From positions 44,331,099 through 44,395,098 of the forward strand of contig CM034531.1 in assembly GCA_020002185.1 (NCBI GenBank): a DNA stretch of 64,000 nucleotides, given 5' to 3'. The DNA is from Paraescarpia echinospica. Taxonomy: Eukaryota > Annelida > Polychaeta > Sabellida > Siboglinidae. The stretch's first letter is position 1. Every line of letters starts with the position of its first letter. The notes below the pieces were generated by a model that was not told the DNA's origin, searched no databases, and saw only the letters and a list, made by a program, of their open reading frames with translations. A program made the position numbers and the translations under genes. This document shows positions 35,035 through 47,291 of the stretch, piece after piece.

Positions 35035-35225
35035 CTACAGTCCAGTGCTAAGATGATAACGTCAGATGCCATGTCGGATGAAGTGACAACAAATACTGAT
35101 ACAGCAGTTGCAACATCAGGTGCAGCAGGTGTAGTGTTGGCAGTGTCAGGCACAGTGATCACTGAACAGTAAGTTAGTAACATTACCAAACCTGCGATGT
35201 TGCAACCATTACAAGATAATGAGCA

Positions 35226-35640
35226 TTTAGATAGGGTATTGAGCACTATGAGGTTGTGACCAATGTATGATGTGTATTTAGTTATAGCACTGAGCACTGT
35301 GAGGTTGTGACCAATGTATGATGTGTATTTAGTTATAGCACTGAGCACAGTGAGGTTGTGACCAATGTATGATGTGTATTTAGTTACAGCATTGTGCACT
35401 GTGAGGTTGTGACCAATGAATGAGATGTATTTAATTATAGCACTAAGCGCTGTGAGATTGTGACCAATGTATGATGTTATTTAGTTATAGCACTGAACGC
35501 TATGAGGTTGTAACCAATGAGTGATGTTTATTTAGGTACAGCACTGAGCAATGCGAGGTAGAGCACTGAGCACTGTGAGGTTGTGACCAATGAATGACAT
35601 GTATTCAGATACAGCACTGAGCACTACAAGGTTGTGAATA
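35226..35640. repeat. 51-bp tandem repeat, about eight copies, downstream of the stop codon
   Basis: The core 'gcactgagcactgtgaggttgtgacc' (in diverged forms) recurs every 51 bp or so, best seen at 35281 and 35332. Copies become more diverged to the right. It begins about 190 bp after the stop codon of the kinase-KEN gene, so it may lie in the 3' untranslated region. Confidence 0.9.
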
Positions 35641-35775
35641 ATATAAGACGTTAATTTAAGACTTGCACTAAGTGCCATGCCATAATATAGAAATTTAAAA
35701 GTTATATACGTGAAATATATAACAATAATAATGTTTTATTTCAAACAACAATCAGTATGTCAACGTAAGATCAGT

Positions 35776-35813
35776 GTATATATATATATACACCGGTGTA
35801 TATATATATATAT
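35776..35813. repeat. AT-rich palindrome around ACACCGGTGT
   Basis: A near-perfect palindrome in which (TA)n runs flank a central ACACCGGTGT. It could form a short hairpin. Simple-sequence origin is the likeliest explanation. Confidence 0.8.
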
Positions 35814-36129
35814 CTATAAATTCAGTAGTTATTTTAGGAAAATAAATTAAGGAAAGTTATTGTTTAGTTTACAAATGTCAATAATGTTAATACTTTAGCT
35901 AGCTTTTCACCTTAATTATTTGCTGGTGTGATGCCAGGAAGAATGTGCAGAAACTTGTATTTTTACGTGTTAGAAATCTCTCAGCCAGTTTTCAGTTTTT
36001 TCAGCAAATGGAATATACTTCTGAAAGATCATTACATATGGCTGATATGTGCTGGATATCTCATTGATGTTAAGATACAAAATGTTATCAGATTTCTGTG
36101 TAATCACCGAAGCTGCATTATATGTGGTG

Positions 36130-37420
36130 TATATGTTCATATACACATACTCCGTGATGACATACTCGGTTATGACATATCACGTTTTGATACTCAGTGA
36201 TGACATAAATTTCTGATACTCATTGACACTATTGTATATAAGTAATCATACTCTGAGGTAACAATTAGATATGCGATGTATATTTTATAGTTATTTTACA
36301 ATAAATACAGGTATTGCTGTACTTTGTACACATGTAAATAGTGTAATTATCTCTCACTAATTTCATTTGTCTGATGTGATATAAGGAGACAAATGCAGAC
36401 AGTTTTATTGTTCATAGACACATACTCAGTGATGACATCACTTTCTGATAATGAGTGGTGATATACATTCTGATACTGGGTGATGACATCACTTTCTAAT
36501 AATGAGTGGTGATATAAGTTCTGATACTGGGTGATGACATCACTTTCTAATAATGAGTGGTGATATAAGTTCTGATATTGGGTGATGACATCACTTTCTA
36601 ATAATGAGTGGTGATATAAGTTCTGATACTGGGTGATGACATCACTTTCTGATAATGAGTGGTGATATAAGTTCTGATACTGGGTGATGACATCACTTTC
36701 TAATAATGAGTGGTGATATAAGTTCTGATACTGGGTGATGGCATCACTTTCTGATAATGAGTGGTGATATAAGTTCTGATACTGGGTGATGGCATCACTT
36801 TCTAATAATGAGTGGTGATATAAGTTCTGATACTGGGTGATGACATCACTTTCTGATAATGAGTGGTGATATAAGTTCTGATACTGGGTGATGGCATCAC
36901 TTTCTGATAATGAGTGATGATATAATGTTCTGATACTGGGTGATGGCATCACTTTCTGATAATGAGTGGTGATGTAATGTTCTGATACTGGATGATTGCA
37001 TCACTTTCTGATAATGAGTGGTGATGTAATGTTCTGATACTGTGTGATGACATCACTTTCTGATAATGAGTGGTGATATAATGTTCGGATACTGGATGAT
37101 TGCATCACTTTCTGATAATGAGTGGTGATGTAATGTTCTGATACTGTGTGATGGCATCACTTTCTGATAATGAGTGGTGATATGAATGAATGAATGAACG
37201 TTTATTCAGAACATTGATAACAATATATACAAGACAAGACAACCAAACAAGTTTAACTATAATACAAGTGAGAATATACAATGTTTGAAGGGGGTAAATA
37301 CGAAGTCATTGACTTTTGTGTAAATTTACCCCTGAATATAGGTTCTGATACTGGGTGATATCACTTTCTGATAATGAGTGGTGATATAAGTTCTGATACT
37401 TGGTGATGGCATCACATTCT
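36130..37420. repeat. 51-bp tandem repeat array interrupted by an insertion
   Basis: About fifteen units from 36430 to 37172 and about two more at 37341-37420. The core is TGACATCACTTTCTGATAATG followed by 'gtggtgatata'. The unit length is mainly 51 bp. Diverged forerunners appear from 36130. Because 51 is a multiple of three, long open frames run through it on the minus strand with a 17-residue period. These are a consequence of the repeat, not evidence of a gene. Confidence 0.93.
37173..37340. mobile_element. Short insertion inside the 51-bp array, LINE 3'-end-like
   Basis: About 168 bp of unrelated sequence splits one repeat unit. It begins with (GAAT)n and then 'cgtttattcag', the same plan as LINE 3' ends elsewhere in the window (simple tract then TTTATT). 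It is probably a severely 5'-truncated LINE or a short non-autonomous element. A target-site duplication could not be defined because the target is repetitive. Confidence 0.55.
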
Positions 37421-39627
37421 GGTGATGATGATGACCACACAGCAGTTTTTGATACTCATTAATCACATATCATTTGTTGTTGTATGCCACGTTATGCATG
37501 TTCACGCTGCTTCCAGCAATACTGGGACTTCTGCTGAGCATTTTGAGACATTCAGATTATGTCTTGGTGTTATTGTCCTATTGTTACATACATCAACTAG
37601 ATGTGCTCCAATATGGATTGTAGTAATATTGATTTGAATGTGTATTGCTGAGCTTCAAGCAGAGATCACAATTTTAGTCAACTTTCAAATTGGCACGCAG
37701 CACTTGGGTCAGCGTCACACTTTCTGTTGTTAAAATGGTTGATATTTATAAAATATGCACTGAGAGTTTAACTGTTGCATTTATTTTATTATGTAGTTAC
37801 CGTTAGTAAATGAAAGGTGTAGATGTATTTTGTTTACAGATGTAAATTGTGCCATTATCTCTCACTCGTTGAGTGTGTGTGGGTGCGTGCGTGCGTGCGT
37901 GTGTGCGTGCGTGCATATGCTTTCAAATGTTTCCAACATAGTTCAGCTGAACCTTCAACACCAATGTTAATGTACAGCTTTAGGAAACTAAGCCAAATGC
38001 TCCATTATAGAATAGATTGCAGTAATATTGTTGCTGGAGTTCACACGAATCTTCCTGTTTAGGTAAATGTACAGACATGCACATAGTGCGTTATGTGAAT
38101 TTCATGTTTACTATCCGATGTTATTATACAGCGATGTTATCCAAGAAATCAATTTTTGATTATAAAAAAATGCATTGATCGTTTGACTGCTGTGTTTATT
38201 TTATTTTAAATGGTTGTTTGCAGTGCACACACAGCCTCTGCTACTAGACCATAGAACCAGTTCACAATATTCCAAGCATTTTCATTGTCAACATTTATAG
38301 GGGAAGGTTTACACCCATTAGCCACTTTTCACATTTTCTGCGATAAACTAAAACATAATACAGTTTTTAATATTACAACTGCTCTACCATGTAACATGTA
38401 TGTCCTCTAAGAAGGTCATGAAATTTGTGAAACTGTGTTACGTCAATTTCCAAATATATGTAGATTAGTGGAAGCATGTGAAGTGGGTCAGGAGACCCAA
38501 CCGTGGAGTACCTTGAGCCATATACAACACGCTTACAATGATAGTGATCAGTGACTAACATTTGATTTGTATTACATTGAACATAATTGTGATTAAGATA
38601 TGATATTCAGGTTTTACTATACCTGCATGTTACTCATTATACTGGTCCTGGGGAAAATATGCCTCCACGAACATTTGTGTAAATGTCAGTTACATAAAAC
38701 TAAGTTCTTTTGTTAGTTACCCAACAGTCTCTACTGTTTATTGTCACTTTTGTATTTCTACATGGTGTTGGCGCGTTCCGTGTTTACAGAAAACTGATAA
38801 CTGATGTTGTTCTCTTGGTAGGACATCGCTCATTAGCCTGTCTCGGAGCATGGTTAGTTTAACTGACGATTCTGACACGTAATATACGTTTTAAGCAACC
38901 GGCATTTCAAGCATTGCTCCTCGTCGAGGTCATAATACAGCTCAACGAACGTTTGCAATTAATAATAATCACAATTATACACGCAAAATGAGTTTTATTG
39001 AAATTATTACTGTTAATATGCCATTATCAACAGCATTGCCTACGTCTATTATATTAATTGGCAAAAACCTTGAGGTCATTACAATTTGTACGTCTCAGTA
39101 AATGACAGGCTACTAAATTGTCGTCGTCGTCGTGATGATCAAGTAATTCACACACGTGTATATATTGACATGGAAAATATTTTCAATGTCATAAATTATT
39201 AACTTCAACCCAGGAAAATGAGTCATGGATGGTGCGTTACATGTTGCGTCTTGATATATTTTATACAAAATTTCTACATGGGGCTCTAAATGATGGATGT
39301 CGGCTCCCCGACTAAGTGCAAGCTAGGGCACGGAAGAAACATAGGTTGTCTTTATAAGGAGGATTACTTATTCGGGAATTGTTATTCGCTGAAGAATTCA
39401 AACCTTTATTTGTAAGCACATACCCGGTAGTCTGGAAGTTTGACATATGGGTAACCTATAATAGTGTGATCAGGTGTGTTTATGAAAAACGTAACGTTAG
39501 TCACCAAATGACATATACCCACTGAGAATCGGGCCTTTGCATAACGGTCCAACTTAAAATATCTTTTTCCTCAAAGGAACTTTAAAATGTATGAAAATCA
39601 TCGAAATTAGTGATTAAATTAATTAAA
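37421..39627. other. Unassigned intergenic sequence
   Basis: No gene recognised. It contains a GTGC/GTGT microsatellite at 37873-37915 and a GTC tract near 39119-39132. Open frames here are short and featureless. Confidence 0.5.
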
Positions 39628-41045
39628 TTCCAGAAACAAGTCGGAGAACTACAGACCAGTGAGTTTAACGTCAGTGATTTGCAAATTATTACAAAGACTA
39701 ATTAAAGATCACATGGTGGATTTTCTTGTTAAACATAACTTATTAAACTCATCTCAACATGGGTTTCTAAAAGCGAGGTCATGCATAACAAATATGTTAT
39801 GTTTTTTAGAAGATATCACTAAGTGGGTAGACGAGGGATCACCAGTAGATATCATCTACTTAGATTTTTCAGAAAGCTTTCGACAAAGTGCCACGTCAAA
39901 GGTTACTGCTTAAATTAGAGGAAATGGTTTAATTAACTGGATAGAAAAATGGCTGATTGACAGAAGACAACGTGTACCCCCTAGTAATTGATAGGGAGAC
40001 TTCAAACTGGAAATCAGTTTTGAGTGGGGTACCAGAGGGATCGATACTGGGACCTATATTATTCTTAAATATATCAACGATTTGGACGATGATATCACAA
40101 GCAAGGTGTTGAAATTTGTGGATGATACCAAATTATTTAGAAGGATTAAACGTGATAGAGATAGACAGCATTTACAAGATGATCTTGACATGTTGATAAA
40201 ATGGTCTGAAAAATGATAAATGTTGTTCAATTTTGGGAAATGTAAATGCCTCCACACAGGACATGGGAACAAATATGTAAAATACACAATGGGAGGTTCT
40301 GTACCAAGTACTACTGTAAAAGAAAAGGACTTCGGGTTAACCATTAGTGCTGATATGAAGGTTTCAGAGCAGTGCGGCATTGCCGCTTCAAAGGGAAATC
40401 AAATCCTTGGATTAATTAGGCGAAACATAACGTATAAGAAAAAAGAGCTAATAATACCGCTGTACAAAACAACAGTTAGGCCTAATTTACTGTAGAATAT
40501 TGTATTCAAGCGTGGAGGCCATATCGCAGGAAGGACAGATATGCTAGAAAGAATACAGAGGAGAGCAACTAAAATGATACCAAAACTGAGAGATCTTAGT
40601 TACGAAATACGCCTAACAAATGTGGTTTAACAACACTAGAGACCAGGAGATTGAGAGGAGACCAGATAGACGTGTTTAAAATATTGAATGGTTATATTGA
40701 TAGAAATATTATATTGATAGAAATATTTTTTTCTCAGTTAAGAAAGATTGAAGGACCAGAGGACATGAAGTTACATTAGCAAAGGAGCAGTGAAGATTAG
40801 ATATAAGAAAGTTCTCATTCTCACAAAGGACTGTAAATGAATATAACAAACTATCTCCTGATTTTGTTGGTGCTAATAGCGTGAATATGTATAACAATAA
40901 AATAGACACATACCTTAAAAGGGCGGGATACACGTAAATAAAAATTAGTGGACTTTCGATAAGCGAAAAGGCTTCCTTGTCCACCTGCCATCTAGAGTTA
41001 ATTTTCTGGATGGCAATCTTGTTAAAATCTTGTTAAATCTGTTCA
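39628..41045 (+). mobile_element. 5'-truncated LINE reverse transcriptase (CR1/Jockey-like), + strand
   Basis: The + frame opens at 39640 with 'SENYRPVSLTSVICKLLQRL', then 'HGFLKARSCITNMLCFLED' and 'DIIYLDFSESF'. The later RT region reads 'VLKFVDDTKLF' (the catalytic site as VDD, near 40110), then 'GKCKCLHTGHGNKYVKYTMG' and 'LGLIRRNITYKKKELI'. The C-terminal part reads 'RRATKMIPKLRDLSYE' and 'RKFSFSQRTVNEYNKLS'. Stops and frame slips occur around 39890, 39975, 40216 and 40495, so it is inactive. Its 3' end matches the fragment at 29970-30260. Confidence 0.85.
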
Positions 41046-41386
41046 AATTAAGGGGCAGGTCCAGAAACCTACCGGAAACGTTATTTTAGAAGAATGAAAG
41101 TAGCTGTGTTCTTTGGTTTTCTGATTAAATAAAATAAATCGGAAACTTAATTAATTTTGAAGGCGGTAGTTTGTTCACGAAAAATATTCCACAATGTTGG
41201 ATGTAATGAGGTTATGTCCGTATCTGTTAATCGAACGTTGTAGGTTCTCTGGTCGGACCTCATGCGGTAACGTGTGTGAATGGGCGGCCACTTAGCTGAC
41301 TCCTATAACAATTAAATAGTGTACCCGGTACAAAGTCTACCACCGGAGGTGGTAACATTAACATAGGATCCTTTTCCAAAACCGGA

Positions 41387-41527
41387 GATGGCGACGGTGA
41401 GGCTGGGGGTGAGAGAGGTTATTTTCAGTGATAAAGACGTCGTCGGTGATGACGATTATGATGCGTTGTCCGACGACCGGCGGCGTTTTCGCGATTTCTA
41501 CAAGAAAATGTGTTTAAGTACATACTA
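41387..41527 (+). CDS. Small unrecognised ORF in a GC-rich stretch
   Basis: An ATG at 41387 opens 46 codons to a TAG, starting 'MATVRLGVREVIFSDKDVVG' and continuing acidic then basic ('DDDYDALSDDRRRFRDFYKK'). The context before the ATG (GGAG) has a purine at -3, and G follows the ATG. GC content is clearly higher than in the surrounding sequence. It could be the first exon of an unseen gene, a fragment of a mobile element, or chance. I do not recognise it. Confidence 0.25.
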
Positions 41528-41815
41528 GAACATTGTGAAATAAAATTACACTTCAGAAGGAAACCCATGATTATTGCATATCAGTCAGTCTCATACTTTG
41601 GCAATGTCCATTGAAGACACGTGTTCCGCAATAACTTAATAAATGTAAACTAGACTCGCCGTAACGCCTTCAGTCGCCGACGATTGCGCTGAAGAACAGC
41701 AGCAACTGTGGCAGCAATGCGCTTGTATAACAGAAATATACGTTCTTTGTAACAGGCCCTGAAATTGTTCTGTTAAAATCTTGATTTATAACTGTACCTG
41801 AATATCATTTTAGCA

Positions 41816-42145
41816 CTATGAGAAACTTATCATTATATATTTAAAGAGGTATTCCCGCTGCTGGTCCTCTTGCTTATTTTGGCAGTATCCCTGCTTTACA
41901 ATGCGCTGCCAATTGTCTTTATGGGTGAAGTTATTGCCGCACATGCAGCAGGCATAATGCGACAGCACCTTCCGACGCTTCGTCGGTGGTGACGACGTCG
42001 GGTTGGTCGCCGGGGCCACTGGCAGCGACGAGGTCGGGTTGGTCATCGGACTGGTCGGTGGTCGTTGATAGCCGGGTTTACTGCCGGCGCCGAGGGGCCG
42101 ATCGAGTGGCTCCGCGGCCGCAACAGTAGGCCTCTTCGGCGGCAA
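41816..42145 (-). pseudogene. Proline-rich, C2H2-finger-like ORF without an ATG at its start
   Basis: Minus strand 42145-41816 is open for 109 codons but starts at TTG; the first ATG is about 32 codons in. The N-terminal half is Pro/Thr-rich, followed by 'PPTKRRKV', a plausible nuclear localisation motif. Then comes 'CCMCGNNFTHKDNWQR', the C-x-x-C and Phe/Trp core of a C2H2 finger in which the first His position is Ile. TATAAAAG lies just upstream at about 42151-42160. It is probably a broken or partial gene of mobile-element origin; identity unknown. Confidence 0.3.
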
Positions 42146-42257
42146 CCGCCCTTTTATAAATGTCTAAGTATACAGTAATGGTGACAGAAACCTACTCATT
42201 TATAGGGAAACAGAAAAACTGATTTTGTTCGATGCTTAAATCGGCAAGATAGAGCAC

Positions 42258-42461
42258 TGCGCCAATAGACTATATCTATTATGATGTGCGTCTATGGTTG
42301 TTTGTTCGGGACCCCTGTTTTCCCGGGTCACGCCCCGCCCCGGTGGCCCGCCTCGCGCTCGAATTGTTTTGACTGTGACTGTGTGTTGGTCGCTATTAAA
42401 TGTTCAAGTTACACGTTCCTGCTAGTGTCTGTTTGTACGATTGAATGTGCGATTCATATCA
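42258..42461 (+). repeat. 5' LTR of the gypsy-like element
   Basis: It begins TG and ends CA. The central stretch (GTCTATGGTTGTTTGTTCG and onward) matches the 3' LTR except for about five substitutions and a 2-bp indel over the aligned core. It is followed by TGGTGGCAGCGG, a plausible primer-binding site at about 42469-42480. Confidence 0.85.
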
Positions 42462-42620
42462 TATGGCGTGGTGGCAGCGGTTCTAACGAACTCACGTATG
42501 GTACCGAACTTTGTACAATAAACTGAATTGCATTGACATTCTAGCCAATTAATAGGCACAAGCAGTCAGCCGTGAACGGCAGCTTTGTCGCACTAGCAAG
42601 TCGTAGTAACTACGTGCAAT

Positions 42621-43746
42621 ATGACCAACATACAACGTGCACCGAGGCAGTGGTGTCTCACAAAAACCGAAACGGTAAACTCGTTTGAGAAAAACCTAAT
42701 CTACACCTTATCGCTTGACACCAACTTCACTCAATTTATTGCCACTGATGCCAAATGGGAGGTTCACTGACGATGACGCCGTCGCCACGTTTGGTTGTAC
42801 AGCACTTCAACAAGTGTACATGCTCGAACTCATGCTAGGCCAGATAGCGAATTTCTGCCCAGTCATATCACGTAACATTATCGTCAACAATTCGACTAGT
42901 TTATCCGGTATTTGGCAAACGATTCGGATACACTATGGGTTTCAGTCGACAGGCGCCCATTTTCTGGACTTTGCTGACATTCATCTCCTGGCTGACGAAC
43001 GTCCTGAAGATCTGTATCAGCGCATATTGGCCTTCGTTGAAGACAACATGCTCCAACAGGGAAGTTCTTCACCAAGGTTGTTGACAAATGTCACCGTCAC
43101 TCGAAAACATGGTCGTTCTTACGTGGTTGAGATTGATACACGCATCGCTCCCAAAGCCCATCAAGCAACGATACGGCACTGAACTAGAACACTAGCATCG
43201 ATTAATCCTGAGATTGCCAAAGCCCTAGACTCACTACTCGATGAAATCACGTCCGCCGACGAAGCAAAGATCATACGCACAGCTACTGCCAGCTCTCTGA
43301 ACAGATTCGGGCCGAGACAGCCATTCTCAAGGAGACAACCATGTCCATCGAGTGTCCCAAGGCGACCTATACGCACAAAAACATGTCCACTCTGCAAACA
43401 GGCTGGTCGCAGCAACGTTCAGCATTTCTTTAGCGAATGCTCACACCTTCCCGAACAAGATCGTCGCTACATGGCCAAGATTCGTCATGTCACTGACGTC
43501 CACGAAGAGGTCTACGAACATGAGAACAGCTACGAGCTCCAACAACACGAGGTCGATGACGAGCCAACAGTAGGATTCGCAACTGCACAGCGTATCGACG
43601 TACGTCAGTCGCCTTATCTGGACACGTTTTGTGGTCATCACACGGTTCGAGTCACTATCGACAGCGGGGCAACAGGCAACATGACTCGTCATTCCACTCC
43701 GCTGAGACTAGGTTGTAAAATCAAGAGCTCATCTCAATCGAGCTGA
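42621..43746 (+). pseudogene. Gypsy-like gag and aspartic protease, frame-broken
   Basis: The first frame starts at ATG 42621 and hits a stop at about 42770. A second frame from about 42755 carries the gag core ('[17 protein letters not shown]', '[14 protein letters not shown]') to 43182. A third carries the nucleocapsid knuckle ('CPLCKQAGRSNVQHFFSEC', about 43388) and the protease with 'VRVTIDSGATGNM' near 43650, where D-S-G is the catalytic triplet. The next frame includes 'VLGGAPFMEANDVAI', the protease C-terminal end. Confidence 0.8.
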
Positions 43747-44057
43747 TGAGTCGTCTCCTCTGACGATAGTTGGCGAGACTACCCTGTGCCTCACATGCAA
43801 AAACAACAAGTTCTCGTTCTGTGGGTTAGTTGTGCAGAACTTGGATGTCGAAGTGTTAGGCGGGGCTCCATTTATGGAAGCCAACGATGTTGCCATCCGT
43901 CCTACTAAGCGAATCATCACGGTGTCCGATGGCACAATGTACACGTATGGTACAACAGATGCAGCTCTAAACCGACATGCAGTCAGACGTGCTCACGTTC
44001 TGCGAGCGCCTCCCACCAGCACTACGGTTTGGCCTGGCGAGTTCGTAGATGTAAATC

Positions 44058-44600
44058 TGCCCTCGCCAACGACGCGCTGCTGTCAAAGTATCGATTCACC
44101 ATTGAACTTGGACGCGTCAAGAACGTCAATAAGAACCCCGTTGCAGAGAAGGCCGTGCGCGAACTAAAGTGTGAACTGTTGTATCAACAACCCGCAGGCA
44201 ACTTTTACTATCTGTTGCCACCGCAAAGCTCAACACTCGTATACGAAACGGGTTTTTCCGCTCGAGAGTTGTGGACTCAACGTGACCAGTTCACAAACGA
44301 ACAGCTACCTCTAACTGACTACGACCTCATTCGCCAACAGCATTCATTGGTCAACGCCAACCACGCATCTAGTCAGCTGTCTAAGTCATCTGGTGGTACA
44401 GTACCCAAACCTCAACATGTCGATGTTGGTGACATAGTGTATCTGTACTCTGACCGAAACAAGTCGCGTTCTCGGTGTAGGCACCTGGTGGTGAGCGTAG
44501 ATGGTGCCTGACTCAACGTTAGCAAGTTCACCGGCAATCAATTGCGAGCCACCTGTTATCGGGTGAAACGATCGGAGTGCTACAAGGTTGCTATCGATAC
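44058..44600 (+). pseudogene. Gypsy-like integrase C-terminal remnant
   Basis: It opens 'LANDALLSKYRFTIELGRVK' followed by 'NVNKNPVAEKAVRELKCEL', the end of the integrase core. Next come 'SARELWTQRDQFTNEQLPL' and 'VDVGDIVYLYSDRNKSRSR', the C-terminal beta-barrel region. The catalytic D,D,E segment is largely gone because of the deletion at about 44058, and stops follow at 44512. Confidence 0.8.
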
Positions 44601-44621
44601 ACCTGATCCTCCAGTGTCGCA

Positions 44622-47283
44622 CCAATCAATCAATCAATCTTTATTTCAGACAAAAAAGCATACATGTAATATGCACTATGTCCATAGTAAAAAAGTAAAA
44701 ATAAAAAGTATATTATAGTGTATATATTGCACTAATCCACTTCCTGCGCAATACAGAGGTCGTATAAACATCACTGTGTATAATACTCTCAACAATGTTG
44801 TTCGTCGATGCAGATATTCTGCTCATAAAACTGTACATGCATTTTCTAAATCTAGTATTGCAACAGTCCGTGTCAGAACTAACAAACATTAGGCTAGCAC
44901 TACACCTCATAGATAGGCTGTGCATAATTCTAAATGCATTGTTATAGGAAACAATAAAGTGCTGCATAGCGGCTTTTCTATAATTAGCCCATAAGGAACA
45001 TAAATACACATTACTACAATAGGATGTGAACAGTTTGTTCTTCACCTTCACTGAACAAAAGTGAAAATTCCTGAGTAGAATATTGCTTCTGCCGTACAAA
45101 CTCCTTTCTTTGGAATTCATATCCGTTTCATCCGACAGATCATTACATATTATATGGCCAAGATATTTGTATGCCTTCGTTGTATTCAGAACTGCATCAC
45201 CAAGCTTAAGAGCTACTTCAAAACCGGTTTGTCTTGTGTCAAAAAACATTATCTGCGACTTGACTCTGTTAAACAATATGTCGTTGTCACATCCATAATT
45301 GTATGATACATCTAGCAGTCTATGCAACCCCTTAGCCGATGGAGCCAGTAGTACAATGTCATCAGCATACATTAGATGATTAACAGTTGTATCACCACAA
45401 TAGCATCCGATGGGTAGTTTCATCAGTAGCAAACTCAAATCATTCATGTATAAATTAAATAAGAAAGGAGATAGCATACCCCCTTGTTTAACTCCATTAG
45501 TCACAGAGAAGAAGTTGGAACATACCGAACCCCATTTAACACACATAGTCTGATTACAGTACCCCTGACATATCACTTTAATTAAATATTTAGAAACTCC
45601 AAGCTTAAGTAGCTTCATAAATAATGTTGTGTGATTCACCCTGTCAAATGCCTTGGAGGCATCAAGGAAGGCAACATACATGCATGACCATGATTAGTGT
45701 AATATCGAAGGAGCTCCTTCAACACAAATACACACATTTCTGTCCTATGTTTGGATTTGAACCCAAATTGGTTACTTGTAGTTCGTAGATGACTTTGCAT
45801 CCGATTATACAGTATTTTTTCCACTATTTTTGTGAATACATTAGACAGACATATCGGTCTATAGTTATCTCTGTCGCTGACACGTTTATTTGTATCCTTA
45901 ATAATGGGACCAATGACAGATTTTTGCATATTTTCCGGTGCGTAACCGTGTGTAAGTATAGCCGACATCAATATAGCCAATAAAACTGGCAGCTGTCGAT
46001 CTGCCCACTTCATGTGCTCGCTAGTAATGCCGTCTAAACCAGGTGACTTATTGTAAAATAAATCTTTGATAATTTCATTAACAGTCACCCTCATACCTTG
46101 GTCAAAGACAGCATGCTCCTGACACAGATCAGCAAGAAATTCCTTGCTGCAACTTCCTCTAACTACATTAAAAATTTGACTGTAGTGTTCTTGCCACATT
46201 CCACTTATGTTTTGGCTGCTATGTACATCACCCACAGTGTTTGGTAATTTAACATTACTGTTTGTGGAGTTTTTGATTTCCCTCCAGAAATCTCTATCGT
46301 TTTTTCCACTCATTTTCTCAGCAATTTTATCCGCAATAATGGAATTCTTTTTGTTGTTGCAAACTCTAAGTGCATGTTTGAATTTGGACCTAGCCTGCCG
46401 CATAACGTCATAAACAGCATCCGTTCTGGGTTTGCCAATGTCCTTCCACAAAAGATATGCATCTCTAGCTGCCATGTGTAAATCCTTTACATGGTCGTTC
46501 CAACCAGGTGTAAACGGTTTCTTCTTCCCAGATACCTGCTTTAACATTTTTTCACCTGATTTGGATAATGCAGTAATGATCTCATCATAAAATGTGTCGA
46601 GGTCAGCAGTATGGCTATGATTATGACAGTTCGAGTTAGAACATTTAATCCCTTCAGGGAAGGCAATATTACACAAACCCTCACACGTACATCTTGCATA
46701 GTATTCTATTTCACTGGATGAGAGATTATCCCACTGTATACGCTGATTTGATTCATTTATCGTACTACCCTCATTTTCAGGCAGCTTACTGAGTGTAATT
46801 GTATATAACACTGGATGATGATCAGACAGAATACATGCATACATAACTTTTATATCAGTAATGCAGTCTTTTGCATCATAAGTACATATACTATGATCTA
46901 ACCAAGAGGTAGTGCTCCACGCTGGACTTACATAGGTATATGTATCTCCGGGTATGTGCTCCACATCTACAATTATGAGGCTATTGTCAGTGCAGTAGCT
47001 CTGCAGAATTTCACCAAACATAGTTTGTTTAGCAAGATTAGCATTGAAGTCCCCCACAACAGTAATACAGATACTATTGATACTGTCAATGAAAACATTA
47101 AGTTTAGCTAAACAGTCATTAAAGATATCCCTATTTTCATAGCTTTCAAATGGTAAATATACATTGATAAGAAAGTATTCTTTCATACCATCACTGATTT
47201 TTATACAACATAGCCAGTCATAAACCGAATCAATCATTGATATACTGGAATCTAACGATTTTTTCCATAGAAATACGATGACT
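44622..47283 (-). mobile_element. Young 5'-truncated APE-type LINE nested in the gypsy element
   Basis: The minus-strand element has a (CAAT)n tail at 44622-44638 and a 3' end sharing TTTATTTCAGACA and ATGTCCATA with the 13255-17345 copy. Two overlapping frames cover all the retained ORF2. From 47280 to 45636 it reads the endonuclease ('ITVVGDFNANLAK', 'TSWLDHSI', 'LSDHHPVLYTI'), the linker and the start of RT. From 45681 to 44713 it reads the rest of RT ('AFLDASKAFDRVN', 'LMYADDIVLLAPSAKGL') and the C-terminus. One frameshift near 45670 separates them. Truncation in the endonuclease N-terminus removes ORF1. Confidence 0.88.
44713..47280 (-). pseudogene. LINE ORF2 with one frameshift
   Basis: This is the coding part of the nested LINE: endonuclease missing its first motifs, a linker with 'WNDHVKDLHMAARDAYLLW' and 'RDFWREIKNSTNSNVKL', and a complete-looking RT. 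The RT includes 'NYRPICLSNVFTKIVEKIL', 'GFKSKHRTEM', 'VKQGGMLSPFLFNLYMNDL' and the catalytic 'YADD' (about 45368). The C-terminus reads 'VSYNNAFRIMHSLSMRC'. The only break seen is the frame change around 45670. The function in an intact relative is target-primed reverse transcription; this copy also lacks the endonuclease start. Confidence 0.88.
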
Positions 47284-47291
47284 CGACTAGT

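Noticed and set aside
34782..35399. 205-codon minus-strand ORF
   Set aside because: It is antisense to the last kinase-KEN exon and to the downstream 51-bp array. Its openness follows from the 15-bp and 51-bp repeats.
36347..36952. 201-codon minus-strand ORF with a 17-residue repeat
   Set aside because: It is the 51-bp tandem array read in one frame; the multiple-of-three period keeps it open. No promoter, splice or non-repeat coding part.
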